Counted from the first letter of the stretch, positions 1 through 8,982 are shown. The stretch: 35,043 bases of DNA from Erysipelotrichaceae bacterium (GCA_003864555.1 BHER01000001.1:24001-59043), one strand, 5' to 3'. The notes: generated by a model from the sequence alone, not told the origin. Numbers and translations are program-made.

Positions 1-2
1 GA

Positions 3-71
3 CGAGAATACCAGATGGGTAGTTTTGTTTTTGCCTGTATCTGTTATATCTTGCTAAAAATATTTTTTTAA
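3..71 (+). CDS. Possible C-terminal tail of an upstream gene cut by the window edge
   Basis: An open frame runs in from the left edge for 22 codons and ends at TAA 69-71. It is hydrophobic (for example FVFACICYILLKIFF near its end), as the last membrane segment of a membrane protein would be. Another frame is also open from the edge and stops at 57, so the evidence is weak. Beyond it, to about 236, I see no gene. Confidence 0.2.
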   Translation, partial: REYQMGSFVFACICYILLKIFF

Positions 72-236
72 AACTTATATAGATAAATGAGAAAGCTATC
101 CGATTGAAGCGATCATCTGCCCTAACTCCCGAGTCGATACTATATAATATAAATGGAATGAAGGGTAGAAATATGCTTCATTTTATTTTGGCAAATATCG
201 GGGTAGAGAATAACTCCCCCCAAAAATAAAGATAAT

Positions 237-287
237 AGTATCATGGAAAGGAAAATAGCAATGATACTCGAATAAATATGATATAAT
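237..287 (+). promoter_or_regulatory. sbcDC promoter with extended -10 and upstream inverted repeat
   Basis: A TATAAT box at 282-287 is preceded by TG at 279-280 (TGA-TATAAT), an extended -10 that can work without a good -35; no convincing -35 is visible. Just upstream, AGTATCAT (237-244) and ATGATACT (261-268) form a perfect 8-bp inverted repeat with a 16-nt spacer that covers the -35 zone. It could be an operator or only a chance palindrome. The expected transcript starts about 35 nt before the sbcD start codon. Confidence 0.55.
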
Positions 288-328
288 AGGACTGATAATA
301 TCATAAAAAAAAGAAAAGGGGTAGTGAA

Positions 329-1453
329 ATGAAAATAATGCATACAGCCGATTGGCATTTAGGTAAAATTGTAAATGGTGCATCAATGCTCGATGAACAA
401 CGTTACATCTTGCGACAAATTATAGAGATTGCAAAAGATGAGGAAGTAGACGGGATTATCATCGCAGGGGATATTTACGACCGCTCTGTACCACCAACCG
501 AAGCGGTAAATATGTTGAATGACACATTATATGAATTGAATGTTTTACGACAAATTCCCCTTTTCATAATAGCTGGAAACCATGATAGCGCAGATAGGCT
601 CTCATTTGGTAGTGCATGGTATGAACAACATAAATTATTTTTAGCAGGGAAATTAACACCTACAATTATGCCAATTGATTGGAATGGTGCACAAATTTGG
701 CTCATCCCTTATCATGATGCCTTGAGCGCAAGATCAGTACTACAGGATGATAGCATCAAAACTTTTGATGATGCAATGCGTGTAATCACTGGGAAAATTG
801 CATTGGTACAAGATAAAACAAAACTGCAAATCTGTGTAGGGCATGCATTTGTTGCCGGGGGATTACCAACGGATTCAGAACGTCAATTAGCAATTGGTAA
901 TGCTGATCGTGTTGCAGTCGACCATTTTGAAATTTTTGATTATGTTGCACTAGGACATCTTCATAATCCCCATGCCCTTAAAAATGAGAAAATCATTTAT
1001 AGTGGTTCACCTCTGAAGTATTCTTTTTCAGAAGCAAAAGATAAAAAAAGTGTACGGATTATCGAATTTAAAGATGATGCTACGATAAGTGTGAGTGAAA
1101 AGTTTTTGAAACCAGCACATGATTTGCAAATCATTGAAGGCTATTTAGAAGAATTGCTCATCCGCACTGATATTGTGAAGACTGATTACTTACAAATAAA
1201 TTTATTAGATGAGGGTGCATTAATAGATCCGATTGGTAAATTACGCGCAGTCTATCCAAATATTTTACATTTAGAAAGAAAACGCCCTAAATTAGTAGGT
1301 GGAAACCATGAACGGTTTGAAGATGTTGTCAAAAAAGATGAAGTCCAACTTTTTGCACAATTTTTTAATTATACAATGGCAAAAGAATTGAATGAAAATC
1401 AAATGGATATCCTCAAAAATGTGGTAGATAAAGTAAAAAGGGGGGAAAAATAA
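329..1453 (+). CDS. sbcD: Exonuclease SbcCD, subunit D (Mre11-like nuclease)
   Basis: This is the metal-dependent nuclease subunit of SbcCD, the bacterial Mre11-Rad50 complex, which opens hairpins and trims blocked or broken DNA ends in the cytoplasm. The 374-aa length is normal for SbcD. The calcineurin-like phosphoesterase motifs are in order: TADWHLGK with Asp8 and His10, GDIYDR with Asp48, GNHD at 83-86, then VGHAF and ALGHLHNPH. The C-terminal part after about residue 270 is the less conserved capping and SbcC-contact region. The ATG at 329 follows an AGGGGTAG ribosome site. The stop overlaps the sbcC start (TAATG, 1-bp overlap), so the two subunits are translationally coupled. Identification is firm. 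Confidence 0.96.
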   Translation: MKIMHTADWHLGKIVNGASMLDEQRYILRQIIEIAKDEEVDGIIIAGDIYDRSVPPTEAVNMLNDTLYELNVLRQIPLFIIAGNHDSADRLSFGSAWYEQHKLFLAGKLTPTIMPIDWNGAQIWLIPYHDALSARSVLQDDSIKTFDDAMRVITGKIALVQDKTKLQICVGHAFVAGGLPTDSERQLAIGNADRVAVDHFEIFDYVALGHLHNPHALKNEKIIYSGSPLKYSFSEAKDKKSVRIIEFKDDATISVSEKFLKPAHDLQIIEGYLEELLIRTDIVKTDYLQINLLDEGALIDPIGKLRAVYPNILHLERKRPKLVGGNHERFEDVVKKDEVQLFAQFFNYTMAKELNENQMDILKNVVDKVKRGEK

Positions 1454-4400
1454 TGAGACCAATAGAATTAACAATCAGAGCTTTTGGACCGTATGCTGAA
1501 TCAGAGACAATTGATTTTCGTGAATTAGGTGATGCAAAGATGTTCGTTATCTCAGGGAAAACAGGATCTGGTAAAACATCAATTTTTGATGCCTTAAGTT
1601 TTGCCCTTTTTGGGAAAGCAAACACAGAAGACCGTGATAGCTTATCACTACGTAGCCACTATGCAAGTGAGGATATTACAACGGAAGTTGGATTAACATT
1701 TACAATTAAAGGGAAGACATATATTGTGATCCGCCAACCGCAACAAGAAATTCCGAAAAAAAATGGTGAGGGAATGCGTATTGTAGGTGCAACAGCAAGT
1801 TTACATGCATACGATAATAACCAAGATGAACTACTTGCAAGCAATGTTCGGGATGTTGACCAAAAAATGAGTGAAATTCTCCAATTAACAGTTGACCAAT
1901 TCCGCCAAATTTTAATGATACCTCAAGGAGCTTTTAGAGAGTTATTAATAGCACCAAGTAAAGATAAGCAAGTAATCCTCCAAAAACTTGCAAATACCGT
2001 CGTGTATAGCAAAATGGAAGAACTACTCAAAGAAGAACAAAAAGAACAAGAACTTGGGATGAAACTCTTATCTGGTGAGGTAGAACAGAGTTTGAATACA
2101 ACTTTTTTACCAGAAGAAATCGAAGGTAAGAATGCACTTGAAGTCCATAGCTTATTTGAGGGACGCATCACGGATGCAAAAATTGCGCTTAAAAGTGCTT
2201 ATGAATTTTCGAGTATTATTAAAATTAAAGTAGAAAATGCGACAAAAGATGTCGCACTCTCAGAAAGCCGTGCAATCGACTGGGATAAACTGGATAACTT
2301 AGGAAAAGAAATACAAGCATTAGCAGGACAAGAACCTGAAATCGAAGTTAAAAAACAAACGATTTTACGTGCAAAGCGTGCTGAGAATTTACGGACACAA
2401 GAAATTCTTTGTGGAGATGCGCAAGCTAGAAAACAAGAAGTTGAAGCAAATATCATCGAGATTCAAAAGCGAATTAGAAGCTTGCGTGAGGAACTTGAGG
2501 ACGTAACACAAAACCGTAATAGATTTGCTGAAAATATACCAATGCAAGAAAAACGAGAGCAAGAAATATTTAAGCTATCAGAACTAGAGGTGAAAATAGA
2601 GCGACTTGCACGGAATGAAAAAGACTTAATTGCTTATGAGAATGAAATGAAATTAATTATGTCAGCATTAGATATTCTTCGCAATAATGTCAAAGAAATT
2701 GAAGCCCGTAAAACAAATTTCAGCGATGAAGAGAAGAAATTACAAACAACAAAAATTAGACAAAAAGAATTAGAAAATATAGTATTGCAACTTGAAAATG
2801 AATATGTGACGAACCAAAATATGCTAGAAAACCAAGAGCTTAAAGAAAAGAATACAGCACTGCTTTTAATAATGAGGGAAAAATTGAAGGAAGTAAGCAC
2901 TAATTACGATACGGCACTTGCAACACTTAAAAGAATTGAGCACCAAATCAAAAATGAGCAAGCAGCAAGTTTAGCAACAGGATTAGAAGATGGAGTGCCA
3001 TGTCCAGTATGTGGGGCCCACCATCATCCCCGCTTAGCAATTCAGTTAGGCGAGGGTGTGGATAACCTATTGCAGCAGGCAAAAGCTGATTTAGAAAATA
3101 AAAAGAATCTTAAACAAGAGGAAGAACTTGCAGTGGAAAAAGTTTTATGGATTCTAGAGCAAGCTCCAAATACCCCTCTAGTAAACGTGGCTCAATTATC
3201 TGGGCGCCTTCAAAAAATTCAAGCTGACATACAAACATATAAAGCTGAACTTGTAATGGCAACAAAAATGATTACTAAAGAAGATGGTCTATCAAAAAAT
3301 ATTGCATGGATTAATAAAGAAATTTTCGAATTGAATATAAAAATTCAGGAAGAGGATAGCAAACTACAAGCTATAAAAGCACCTGCACAACAGGTGCTAG
3401 CACTTGTTGAAATGCTCAAAAAAGAGATTCCAACAGAATTTACGAATAGCGCAGTATACTACCGAAAACTAAGAGCAAAACAAGCAGAAGCCGCAGTATT
3501 TGAAAAAGACTATCAAGCATTAGAAGGAAACTACTTTGACAAACGTGAAAATGTTGCAAATGCTGAAACAGAGTTCAATAGTATGCAAGTAAGCTTACAA
3601 AAAGTAAGGGAGCAACTTGAACATAATTTAAATGTCTTTGATAAAATGCTCTTACAATTTGAATTTGATTCACATGATGCTTATAAAAATGCAGCACGAA
3701 GTGCATCAGAAATTGAAATATTAGAACAAGCTTGCCAAGAATTTCAACAACAAAAATTTTACTGTATTCAAACAGAACAAGAGCTTCAACGCAAACTTGC
3801 AGGCCTTGATAAACCGGATGTGGGGACACTTAAAATTAAATTAGCAGCACTACAAAATGAGCAATTTGAAAATGAGAAAGCAGTCTTTACAATTACTGAA
3901 AACCAGGGGCGAATTGAAAGTAATTTTGCACAATACTTGAAACTATTTGCCAAGATAAAAGATGCTGAAAAACTATATGCTGATTTGGGTGAACTTGCAC
4001 AAAGTGCCAATGGGAAAAATGAGCGGAATGTCGGATTTGAGCGCTATGTTTTAGCAGCCTTTTTAGATAGTATTCTTGAGCGTGCGAACACACGTCTTGC
4101 GCAGATGACAGAGGGTCGCTTTTATTTAGAACGAAAACAAGAGAAGGCAAAACATAATGCACAAAGTGGTTTAGACTTAAGCATTTACGATGAATACACA
4201 GGACGGATGCGTGATGTTACAACACTCTCAGGAGGAGAAAGTTTTAAAACATCGCTAGCACTAGCATTAGCACTAGCGGAAGTTGTCCAAGAAATGAGCG
4301 GTGGAATTTCACTCGAAACAATGTTTATCGATGAAGGTTTTGGAACATTGGATTCGGAATCGCTTGAAAGTGCGGTGGAGTGTTTACTCCAAACCCAACA

Positions 4401-4515
4401 AGGGGGAAGACTTGTTGGTGTGATCTCTCATGTACCAGAATTGAAAGAACGCATTGGTGCACATCTAGAAGTAATGGCAACAAACCGTGGGAGTAAAACA
4501 GTATTCAAATGCTAG
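1453..4515 (+). CDS. sbcC: Exonuclease SbcCD, subunit C (Rad50-like SMC ATPase)
   Basis: This is the ATPase and coiled-coil subunit of SbcCD. The 1020-aa protein has the full SMC/Rad50 plan: an N-terminal Walker A GKTGSGKT at residues 35-42, a long Glu/Lys/Gln-rich coiled coil, a zinc-hook CPVC at 517-520 exactly mid-protein, a second coiled coil, then the ABC signature LSGGES at about 925-930 and Walker B FIDEGFGTLD at about 958-967. The hook dimerises two SbcC arms through Zn2+, and ATP binding brings the head domains together to gate the SbcD nuclease. No frameshift or missing motif is seen. A hairpin terminator lies about 45 nt after the stop. Identification is firm. Confidence 0.97.
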   Translation: MRPIELTIRAFGPYAESETIDFRELGDAKMFVISGKTGSGKTSIFDALSFALFGKANTEDRDSLSLRSHYASEDITTEVGLTFTIKGKTYIVIRQPQQEIPKKNGEGMRIVGATASLHAYDNNQDELLASNVRDVDQKMSEILQLTVDQFRQILMIPQGAFRELLIAPSKDKQVILQKLANTVVYSKMEELLKEEQKEQELGMKLLSGEVEQSLNTTFLPEEIEGKNALEVHSLFEGRITDAKIALKSAYEFSSIIKIKVENATKDVALSESRAIDWDKLDNLGKEIQALAGQEPEIEVKKQTILRAKRAENLRTQEILCGDAQARKQEVEANIIEIQKRIRSLREELEDVTQNRNRFAENIPMQEKREQEIFKLSELEVKIERLARNEKDLIAYENEMKLIMSALDILRNNVKEIEARKTNFSDEEKKLQTTKIRQKELENIVLQLENEYVTNQNMLENQELKEKNTALLLIMREKLKEVSTNYDTALATLKRIEHQIKNEQAASLATGLEDGVPCPVCGAHHHPRLAIQLGEGVDNLLQQAKADLENKKNLKQEEELAVEKVLWILEQAPNTPLVNVAQLSGRLQKIQADIQTYKAELVMATKMITKEDGLSKNIAWINKEIFELNIKIQEEDSKLQAIKAPAQQVLALVEMLKKEIPTEFTNSAVYYRKLRAKQAEAAVFEKDYQALEGNYFDKRENVANAETEFNSMQVSLQKVREQLEHNLNVFDKMLLQFEFDSHDAYKNAARSASEIEILEQACQEFQQQKFYCIQTEQELQRKLAGLDKPDVGTLKIKLAALQNEQFENEKAVFTITENQGRIESNFAQYLKLFAKIKDAEKLYADLGELAQSANGKNERNVGFERYVLAAFLDSILERANTRLAQMTEGRFYLERKQEKAKHNAQSGLDLSIYDEYTGRMRDVTTLSGGESFKTSLALALALAEVVQEMSGGISLETMFIDEGFGTLDSESLESAVECLLQTQQGGRLVGVISHVPELKERIGAHLEVMATNRGSKTVFKC

Positions 4516-4558
4516 ACCCTTGGGAAGTATCCAAGCTACTTTAATAACTACAAGTAAA

Positions 4559-4591
4559 AAGAAAAGAGCAACTATTAGTTGCTCTTTTCTT
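4559..4591. terminator. Bidirectional rho-independent terminator between sbcC and the ABC permease
   Basis: A perfect 15-bp inverted repeat (arms 4559-4573 and 4577-4591) has a 3-nt loop. The arms carry A-rich and T-rich outer ends, so either strand yields a GC-containing stem ending in a U-rich tract. It lies between convergent genes and can serve both sbcC and the minus-strand ABC operon, whose last stop codon is only 6 nt away. Confidence 0.9.
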
Positions 4592-4597
4592 AATTTC

Positions 4598-5359
4598 TCA
4601 TCCTTTTTTTCTAGAGGAGATAAAATATATAACTCCTGTTATTGCGGCAAAAAAGAGGTAGCCTTGAATAAGTGGAGCAAAATTATATCCACTAAAACCA
4701 ATAGTCCAATAGTCAATAAAATCTGTTGAAATATAGGGGAAGGGGAAGGTTGAACTAATAAATTTTAGGATATGGGGAAGATTACTTGCACTAACGCCCA
4801 TCATCCCCGAAATTAACATAAATAGGAAGAATAATCCGAGGGTTACAGCATAGGTATAAGAAAATTTTTTAAAAATATTTGATACTGAATATGAAAAGAC
4901 AAATAGGATAGATGCTAATAAATAGAGGCAGAAGACATAGATTAGAAAAACAGATAATTTTGGTATAAGCAAAGTCGTTGTAAGCATCATTGTAGCGATA
5001 AAAATAAGCAGTGAAAATGTCAGAATAATATAGTGGGCAAGAAGTTTAGCAAGAATTATATTTGCATGACTAAAGCCAAACAACTCTATCCGGTAAGCAA
5101 TATTATTTTCAACATCTTGAGAATAGGATGAGGGGAAAGCCACAAGCATGACTGAGAATACTGCCGAAATAGATACGGAGATAATAATACTTGTGGCAAC
5201 CTCCGCTTTTAAATTATCGGGAACATTAAAAGGGACTGTTTGGGTTAATAATAATCCCATGAGGACAGGAAAAGCAATTCCAAAAAAAGGTGTAAAGAAA
5301 TTATTTATTGTGGTAAGAAATTCATATTTAAAGAGTGGGAAAAATGTTTTTTTACGCAT
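4598..5359 (-). CDS. ABC-2 type transporter permease
   Basis: A 253-aa integral membrane protein with about six hydrophobic segments: one after a short basic N terminus (around residues 20-40), two around 60-80 and 105-130, then 135-160, 170-195 and a last one before the terminal SSRKKG. This is the usual layout of ABC-2 exporter permeases. It is encoded directly after, and overlaps by 8 nt, an ABC ATPase, so the two should form one exporter. The substrate is not evident. Location beside a two-component system suggests an envelope-stress or peptide-antibiotic export role, by analogy with similar clusters; that part is inference. It is the last gene of the operon, ending at the hairpin 4559-4591. 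Confidence 0.85.
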   Translation of the reverse strand: MRKKTFFPLFKYEFLTTINNFFTPFFGIAFPVLMGLLLTQTVPFNVPDNLKAEVATSIIISVSISAVFSVMLVAFPSSYSQDVENNIAYRIELFGFSHANIILAKLLAHYIILTFSLLIFIATMMLTTTLLIPKLSVFLIYVFCLYLLASILFVFSYSVSNIFKKFSYTYAVTLGLFFLFMLISGMMGVSASNLPHILKFISSTFPFPYISTDFIDYWTIGFSGYNFAPLIQGYLFFAAITGVIYFISSRKKG

Positions 5360-6221
5360 GATTGCAGCCCTCCTGATCTTTGATATTGATAAACATTATT
5401 TCGAGGTCACAATTACTCCGATTGAAGTTAATATTATGCGTAATGAAGTAATCAGTGATTGCTCTTTCCTCAGCGCTATTTGAACACGAGAAAGCTTTGA
5501 GATGTGATGGCGAGGCAAGCATTCGAAATGTTGATGGCATGTGGGGTAGAGTATCCTTACTCAGAATTGTTATAACAGAGAAACCACAGTAACGGGTAAA
5601 AAGATCAGTTGTCTTACCAAAGGCGAGCACAACACCTTTATCTAAAATCAGAATTTTATTAGCTAATTGCTCAAGTTCTTCATAGTAGTGCGAAACAATA
5701 GCTATAGTCTTATCATTTTTCACATACCACTCAGTAAGCTTTTCCATGAGCTGTTGGCGGGTTTCAAAGTCGAGCCCTGATGTTACCTCATCAAAAAAAG
5801 TAATTTCAGAATTCTGCATCAAAACAAGAATGAGTGTCATCCGTTGTTTTTGGCCACCAGAGAGCTGTTTGAATTTTTTTCTTAAGCAAGCGTCAAAGTC
5901 AAAATAGGTAATAAGCTCTTGTAATGGTACATCATTAGCAATTTTGGTGCAGAGGACTGTTTCAATGATTACTTTCGTATCAACATAATTCGTATAATTA
6001 TTTTCTTGAAGATGAAGGGCAATATCCTTTATTGGGATACTAGAGGTAATTGTTCCACTATAGGGTATTAGATTTAGTATGGATTTAAGTAAGGTTGTTT
6101 TCCCTGATCCATTGGAACCAATAATCCCGATGCGGTCCCCTTTTTCGAAAATTATTTCCTCAGAAATATTGAGGGCAAGTTGTGTGCCAAATGATACTTG
6201 GAGGTTTTGAATAGTTAGCAT
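5352..6221 (-). CDS. ABC transporter ATP-binding protein
   Basis: A 289-aa nucleotide-binding subunit. Motifs in order: Walker A GSNGSGKTT at residues 35-43, Q-loop Gln72, signature LSGGQ at 120-124, Walker B ITFFDE at 140-145, D-loop SGLD, and H-loop His178. The part after about residue 215 is an extra C-terminal domain of unknown role that ends in an Asn/Asp-rich tail. The start is preceded by GAAAGGA on the minus strand. Its 3' end overlaps the permease start by 8 nt, and it follows the histidine kinase by 37 nt, so all four minus-strand genes probably share one transcript. ATPase assignment is firm; the transported substrate is unknown. Confidence 0.93.
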   Translation of the reverse strand: MLTIQNLQVSFGTQLALNISEEIIFEKGDRIGIIGSNGSGKTTLLKSILNLIPYSGTITSSIPIKDIALHLQENNYTNYVDTKVIIETVLCTKIANDVPLQELITYFDFDACLRKKFKQLSGGQKQRMTLILVLMQNSEITFFDEVTSGLDFETRQQLMEKLTEWYVKNDKTIAIVSHYYEELEQLANKILILDKGVVLAFGKTTDLFTRYCGFSVITILSKDTLPHMPSTFRMLASPSHLKAFSCSNSAEERAITDYFITHNINFNRSNCDLEIMFINIKDQEGCNHA

Positions 6222-6258
6222 AGTACCAATTCCTTTCTATGGTTATGGGGATATGTAT

Positions 6259-7869
6259 TTACTTCTTAGAAAAAGTCGTTATGACAGCATTTTCTAAAGG
6301 ATCATTAGCAATTGTAATAGTAAATCCAATTTTTCTAGCATAATTTGCAGCGATATATAAGCCAAGTCCATGGCCCTCATTATTGGTATCCACACGAATA
6401 AAGGGCTCAAAAATTTTAGTAATTAGCTGATTTGGGATAGTAATACCCGAATTCTTGATGAGTATTTTGGAGTTAAGGAGCGTAATCGTAATCGTTGCAC
6501 CCGAGGGACTATATTTGATTGCATTCCCTAAGATATTTTCAATAACTTTTGTATAGAGTAAGGGATTTGTTGTTATTATTGGGTGGTCTGATAGTATCAC
6601 GATATCCATTTTTTTTGCTGAAATGATTGGGTGTAAAGACTTTAAAAGCTGTTCAAATAAAGTATCTATTTCGAGAGTGCTATGGTCTTCTAGTGCTAAC
6701 ATATTTTCATGGACACTCAAAACTTCATCAACAATATCCCGCATTTCGAATATTTTTTGTCGAACAATGGGGAGATAGTCTACAGTATTTTTATATTTCC
6801 CTAATTTTGTAATCATCCCATCAATGAGGAGCAGTGCCCCCGAAATGGGGGTTTTCAGCTGATGAGAAGATGCAATCAGGAACATTTCTTGTTGTTCATG
6901 TTGCATAGCAAGATCATTATTTTTTTCTTCTAATAATAATAGGGCCTCCCGAAGTTGTGTGTATAATTTGTCTAATTCGAATGCAAGGATCGCTGTTTCA
7001 TCTTTCTGATTAAGATCAATAATTGGATTTTTGTAGATACCTTGGCGCATTTGGTTGGCTGAGAGGAGTAACTTTTGGAGTGGGGTAACAAGAATTTTAG
7101 AAAAGAAGAAAGCTCCGAGAATGCAAAGTAAAACACTGATACTTATTAGCATCGGCAAACTTTCTAAAATGATTGGGAAAAGCTCCGAGAGTTTTGGTGT
7201 TACTGCCGATGCGAAGATGATCGTAGTACTTGAGGGAGCTCTGGTAAAACCGATAAAACTTTTATAAATAGCATCATCCGTTTGGCTTGAAACTTCTAGA
7301 AGCATACTAGTTGATCCGACTTGCCTAAACTTCGTTTTTTCGGATGTGAAAATATCGATGCCGTCTAAAAGTTGTGTGCTTGTAAAAGTAAAGGGCTCAT
7401 CCTCATCGGAGCTCAAAAGATAATCATTGAGAAGCTCAACGAATTCTTGTGTCTGTGGACTTTCGAAGAGGTTTTCATAGTCTTCAACAGGAGTATTTTC
7501 CAGGGTATCAAAAAAATCTTGGGCGCTACTTAGAATTGCAATATCATCCTCGTGTTTGAAGATAAGCTTAGCATCAAAATTAAAATAGCGGGATCCGAGT
7601 AGGACTGTATCACCCGTTTTGGGTATTTGGAGTGCAAGAGTTATAAGTGTCGTATCGGGGATAACTGTTCGGAGTACATCGTCAAAAACAATATTTGATT
7701 CAAACTTTTTTTGCATCGTTTCAATCGTTGTAATCTGTTGACGGTAGATAAAAGCGGTGTAGAGAGAGGGAAACAGGAAAAGATAATATAAGATGAAAAG
7801 ACTACTAGTTATAAGTACAAGCAATCCGGTGTAATATCGGATTTTGTTTGAAATTGTCAACTTAATCAT
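6259..7869 (-). CDS. Membrane sensor histidine kinase
   Basis: A two-component sensor of about 537 aa. It has an N-terminal membrane segment (about residues 8-30), a large outside domain of about 200 residues rich in acidic and Ser/Thr residues, a second membrane segment (about 235-258), a HAMP-like linker, the phospho-acceptor box SHQLKTP with His336, an N-box NILGNAIKYSPS and the G2 box GHGLGLYIA. The longest frame starts at 7986 but would overlap the regulator by 125 nt. I place the start at ATG 7869, overlapping the regulator stop by 8 nt. A TTG at 7860 is a serious alternative, because the ribosome site AGAGGGAG abuts the ATG and is 9 nt from the TTG. The ligand is unknown. Confidence 0.9.
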   Translation of the reverse strand: MIKLTISNKIRYYTGLLVLITSSLFILYYLFLFPSLYTAFIYRQQITTIETMQKKFESNIVFDDVLRTVIPDTTLITLALQIPKTGDTVLLGSRYFNFDAKLIFKHEDDIAILSSAQDFFDTLENTPVEDYENLFESPQTQEFVELLNDYLLSSDEDEPFTFTSTQLLDGIDIFTSEKTKFRQVGSTSMLLEVSSQTDDAIYKSFIGFTRAPSSTTIIFASAVTPKLSELFPIILESLPMLISISVLLCILGAFFFSKILVTPLQKLLLSANQMRQGIYKNPIIDLNQKDETAILAFELDKLYTQLREALLLLEEKNNDLAMQHEQQEMFLIASSHQLKTPISGALLLIDGMITKLGKYKNTVDYLPIVRQKIFEMRDIVDEVLSVHENMLALEDHSTLEIDTLFEQLLKSLHPIISAKKMDIVILSDHPIITTNPLLYTKVIENILGNAIKYSPSGATITITLLNSKILIKNSGITIPNQLITKIFEPFIRVDTNNEGHGLGLYIAANYARKIGFTITIANDPLENAVITTFSKK

Positions 7870-8530
7870 CTCCCTCTGCAAATTGGTAGCCAACCCCCAT
7901 AATAGTCTTAATATATTTTTTCGGGATTTTTTTGCGAAGATTTTTAATATGGGCATCAATAATGCGGTCATTGGGATAATGGTCATCAGGGAAAAGGTGA
8001 GTTAGGAGCATATTTCGGGTGAAGACCCTTTGAGGGTTTGTTGCAAGTTTTTCTAAAAGTGAAAACTCAGTTAATGTAAGTTGCAGAGATTTATTTTGGT
8101 AGTATGCCTGGTAGGTTTGTTGCTCAATGACAAAATTTAAAGACCGATTTAGTGGAATTGGAGTGGTCGATCGCCGTAGGATTGCCTCCATTCTTTTTAA
8201 AAGTAATACTGGAGAAAAAGGTTTGATGATATAGTCATCTACAAAAAGGCTAAAAGCTTGGAGTTGGGTTGCCTCATCCCCAAGAGCAGAAAGCATAATT
8301 GTTGGAACTTTTTCGCCAAGAGCATTGATTTTTTCTAAGAGTGAAATACCTGAGATAGTTGGGACGATAATATCAAAAACAAGGAGATCAAAATGTTCCC
8401 TCTGAAATAAATCAAAAGCTATTTGGCCATCAGTTACCCAGTCAACGCTATAATTTGCTAGCTCCATATATTCAACTACGACTTCACCAATTGTTAAGTC
8501 ATCTTCTAAATAAAGTATTTTTTTCTGCAT
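7862..8530 (-). CDS. OmpR/PhoB-family response regulator
   Basis: A 222-aa DNA-binding response regulator. The receiver domain (about 1-118) has the acidic pair Asp10/Asp11, phospho-acceptor Asp53, Ser81 and Lys103 in YIIKP. The C-terminal winged helix (about 125-220) contains TLTEFSLLEKLATNP and ends with the typical VGYQF strand. The region usually written ELGADDY is SLFVDDY here, a minor departure. It is first in the operon regulator-kinase-ATPase-permease, with an excellent AAGGAGGT site. A weak minus-strand promoter may be TTCAAA with TATAAG 18 nt further on. It is transcribed away from the type VII secretion operon, so it could act on both sides of the shared intergenic region. Confidence 0.94.
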   Translation of the reverse strand: MQKKILYLEDDLTIGEVVVEYMELANYSVDWVTDGQIAFDLFQREHFDLLVFDIIVPTISGISLLEKINALGEKVPTIMLSALGDEATQLQAFSLFVDDYIIKPFSPVLLLKRMEAILRRSTTPIPLNRSLNFVIEQQTYQAYYQNKSLQLTLTEFSLLEKLATNPQRVFTRNMLLTHLFPDDHYPNDRIIDAHIKNLRKKIPKKYIKTIMGVGYQFAEGDD

Positions 8531-8688
8531 AGTATTTACCTCCTTATTTCAAATCTTATACATAGTATCTCATATTTTTTTGAATTTCTTATGAATTTTT
8601 ATAAAAAAGCGAAAAAAAAGCGAAAGACTAGATGAGCAGTAAAAGAAGATGAATATGCTGCTTGAAATAAAAATGAGGAGATGGCTAT
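8531..8688. promoter_or_regulatory. Divergent control region with two sets of 11-bp direct repeats
   Basis: This 158-nt gap separates the minus-strand regulator from the plus-strand T7SS operon. TGAATTT occurs at 8581-8587 and 8592-8598, 11 bp apart, and AAAGCGAAA occurs at about 8606-8614 and 8617-8625, again 11 bp apart. OmpR-family regulators typically bind direct repeats of about one helical turn, so these are candidate sites for the adjacent regulator. I found no clear sigma-70 promoter for esxA here; its ribosome site is GAGGAGAT. Role is inferred. Confidence 0.4.
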
Positions 8689-8982
8689 ATGAGTCAAATT
8701 AAATTAGTACCCGATCAACTAAGAGAGCAGTCTAATACTTATGGGAGCTCTGCTACACAAATTCATGAAATATTAGAAAGGCTTGTGCGACTACAAGCTG
8801 AGATGGGAGGCAGCTGGGAGGGCGCTGCATGGAAGAAATTTGATGAACAATTTTATGATTTACGCCCCAAAGTCAATGAATTTGCAGAGCTATTACAAAA
8901 TATTGATAAGCAACTCAAAGAGGTTGCACGTATTATTGAACAGACAGACCAAGAAATTGCAAGCAAGCTTGGGTTTAAATAA
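8689..8982 (+). CDS. esxA: WXG100-family T7SS substrate, EsxA/YukE-like
   Basis: A 97-aa helical hairpin protein of the WXG100 family. The defining turn is SWEGAAW with Trp43 and Gly45, between two amphipathic helices (about 5-40 and 47-85). The C-terminal IEQTDQEIA closely resembles the tail of Bacillus YukE as I recall it. Such proteins dimerise and are exported through the type VII system without a cleaved signal peptide, and they are also needed for machine function. It is the first gene of the cluster, as is usual in Bacillota, with a 103-nt gap before esaA that could hold partial termination to raise EsxA yield, although I see no strong hairpin. Family is certain; the exact symbol follows from context. 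Confidence 0.94.
   Translation: MSQIKLVPDQLREQSNTYGSSATQIHEILERLVRLQAEMGGSWEGAAWKKFDEQFYDLRPKVNEFAELLQNIDKQLKEVARIIEQTDQEIASKLGFK

Noticed and set aside
7870-7986. N-terminal extension of the histidine kinase from ATG 7986
   Set aside because: It would overlap the response regulator by 125 nt, and the added residues come before the expected N-terminal membrane helix without any domain.
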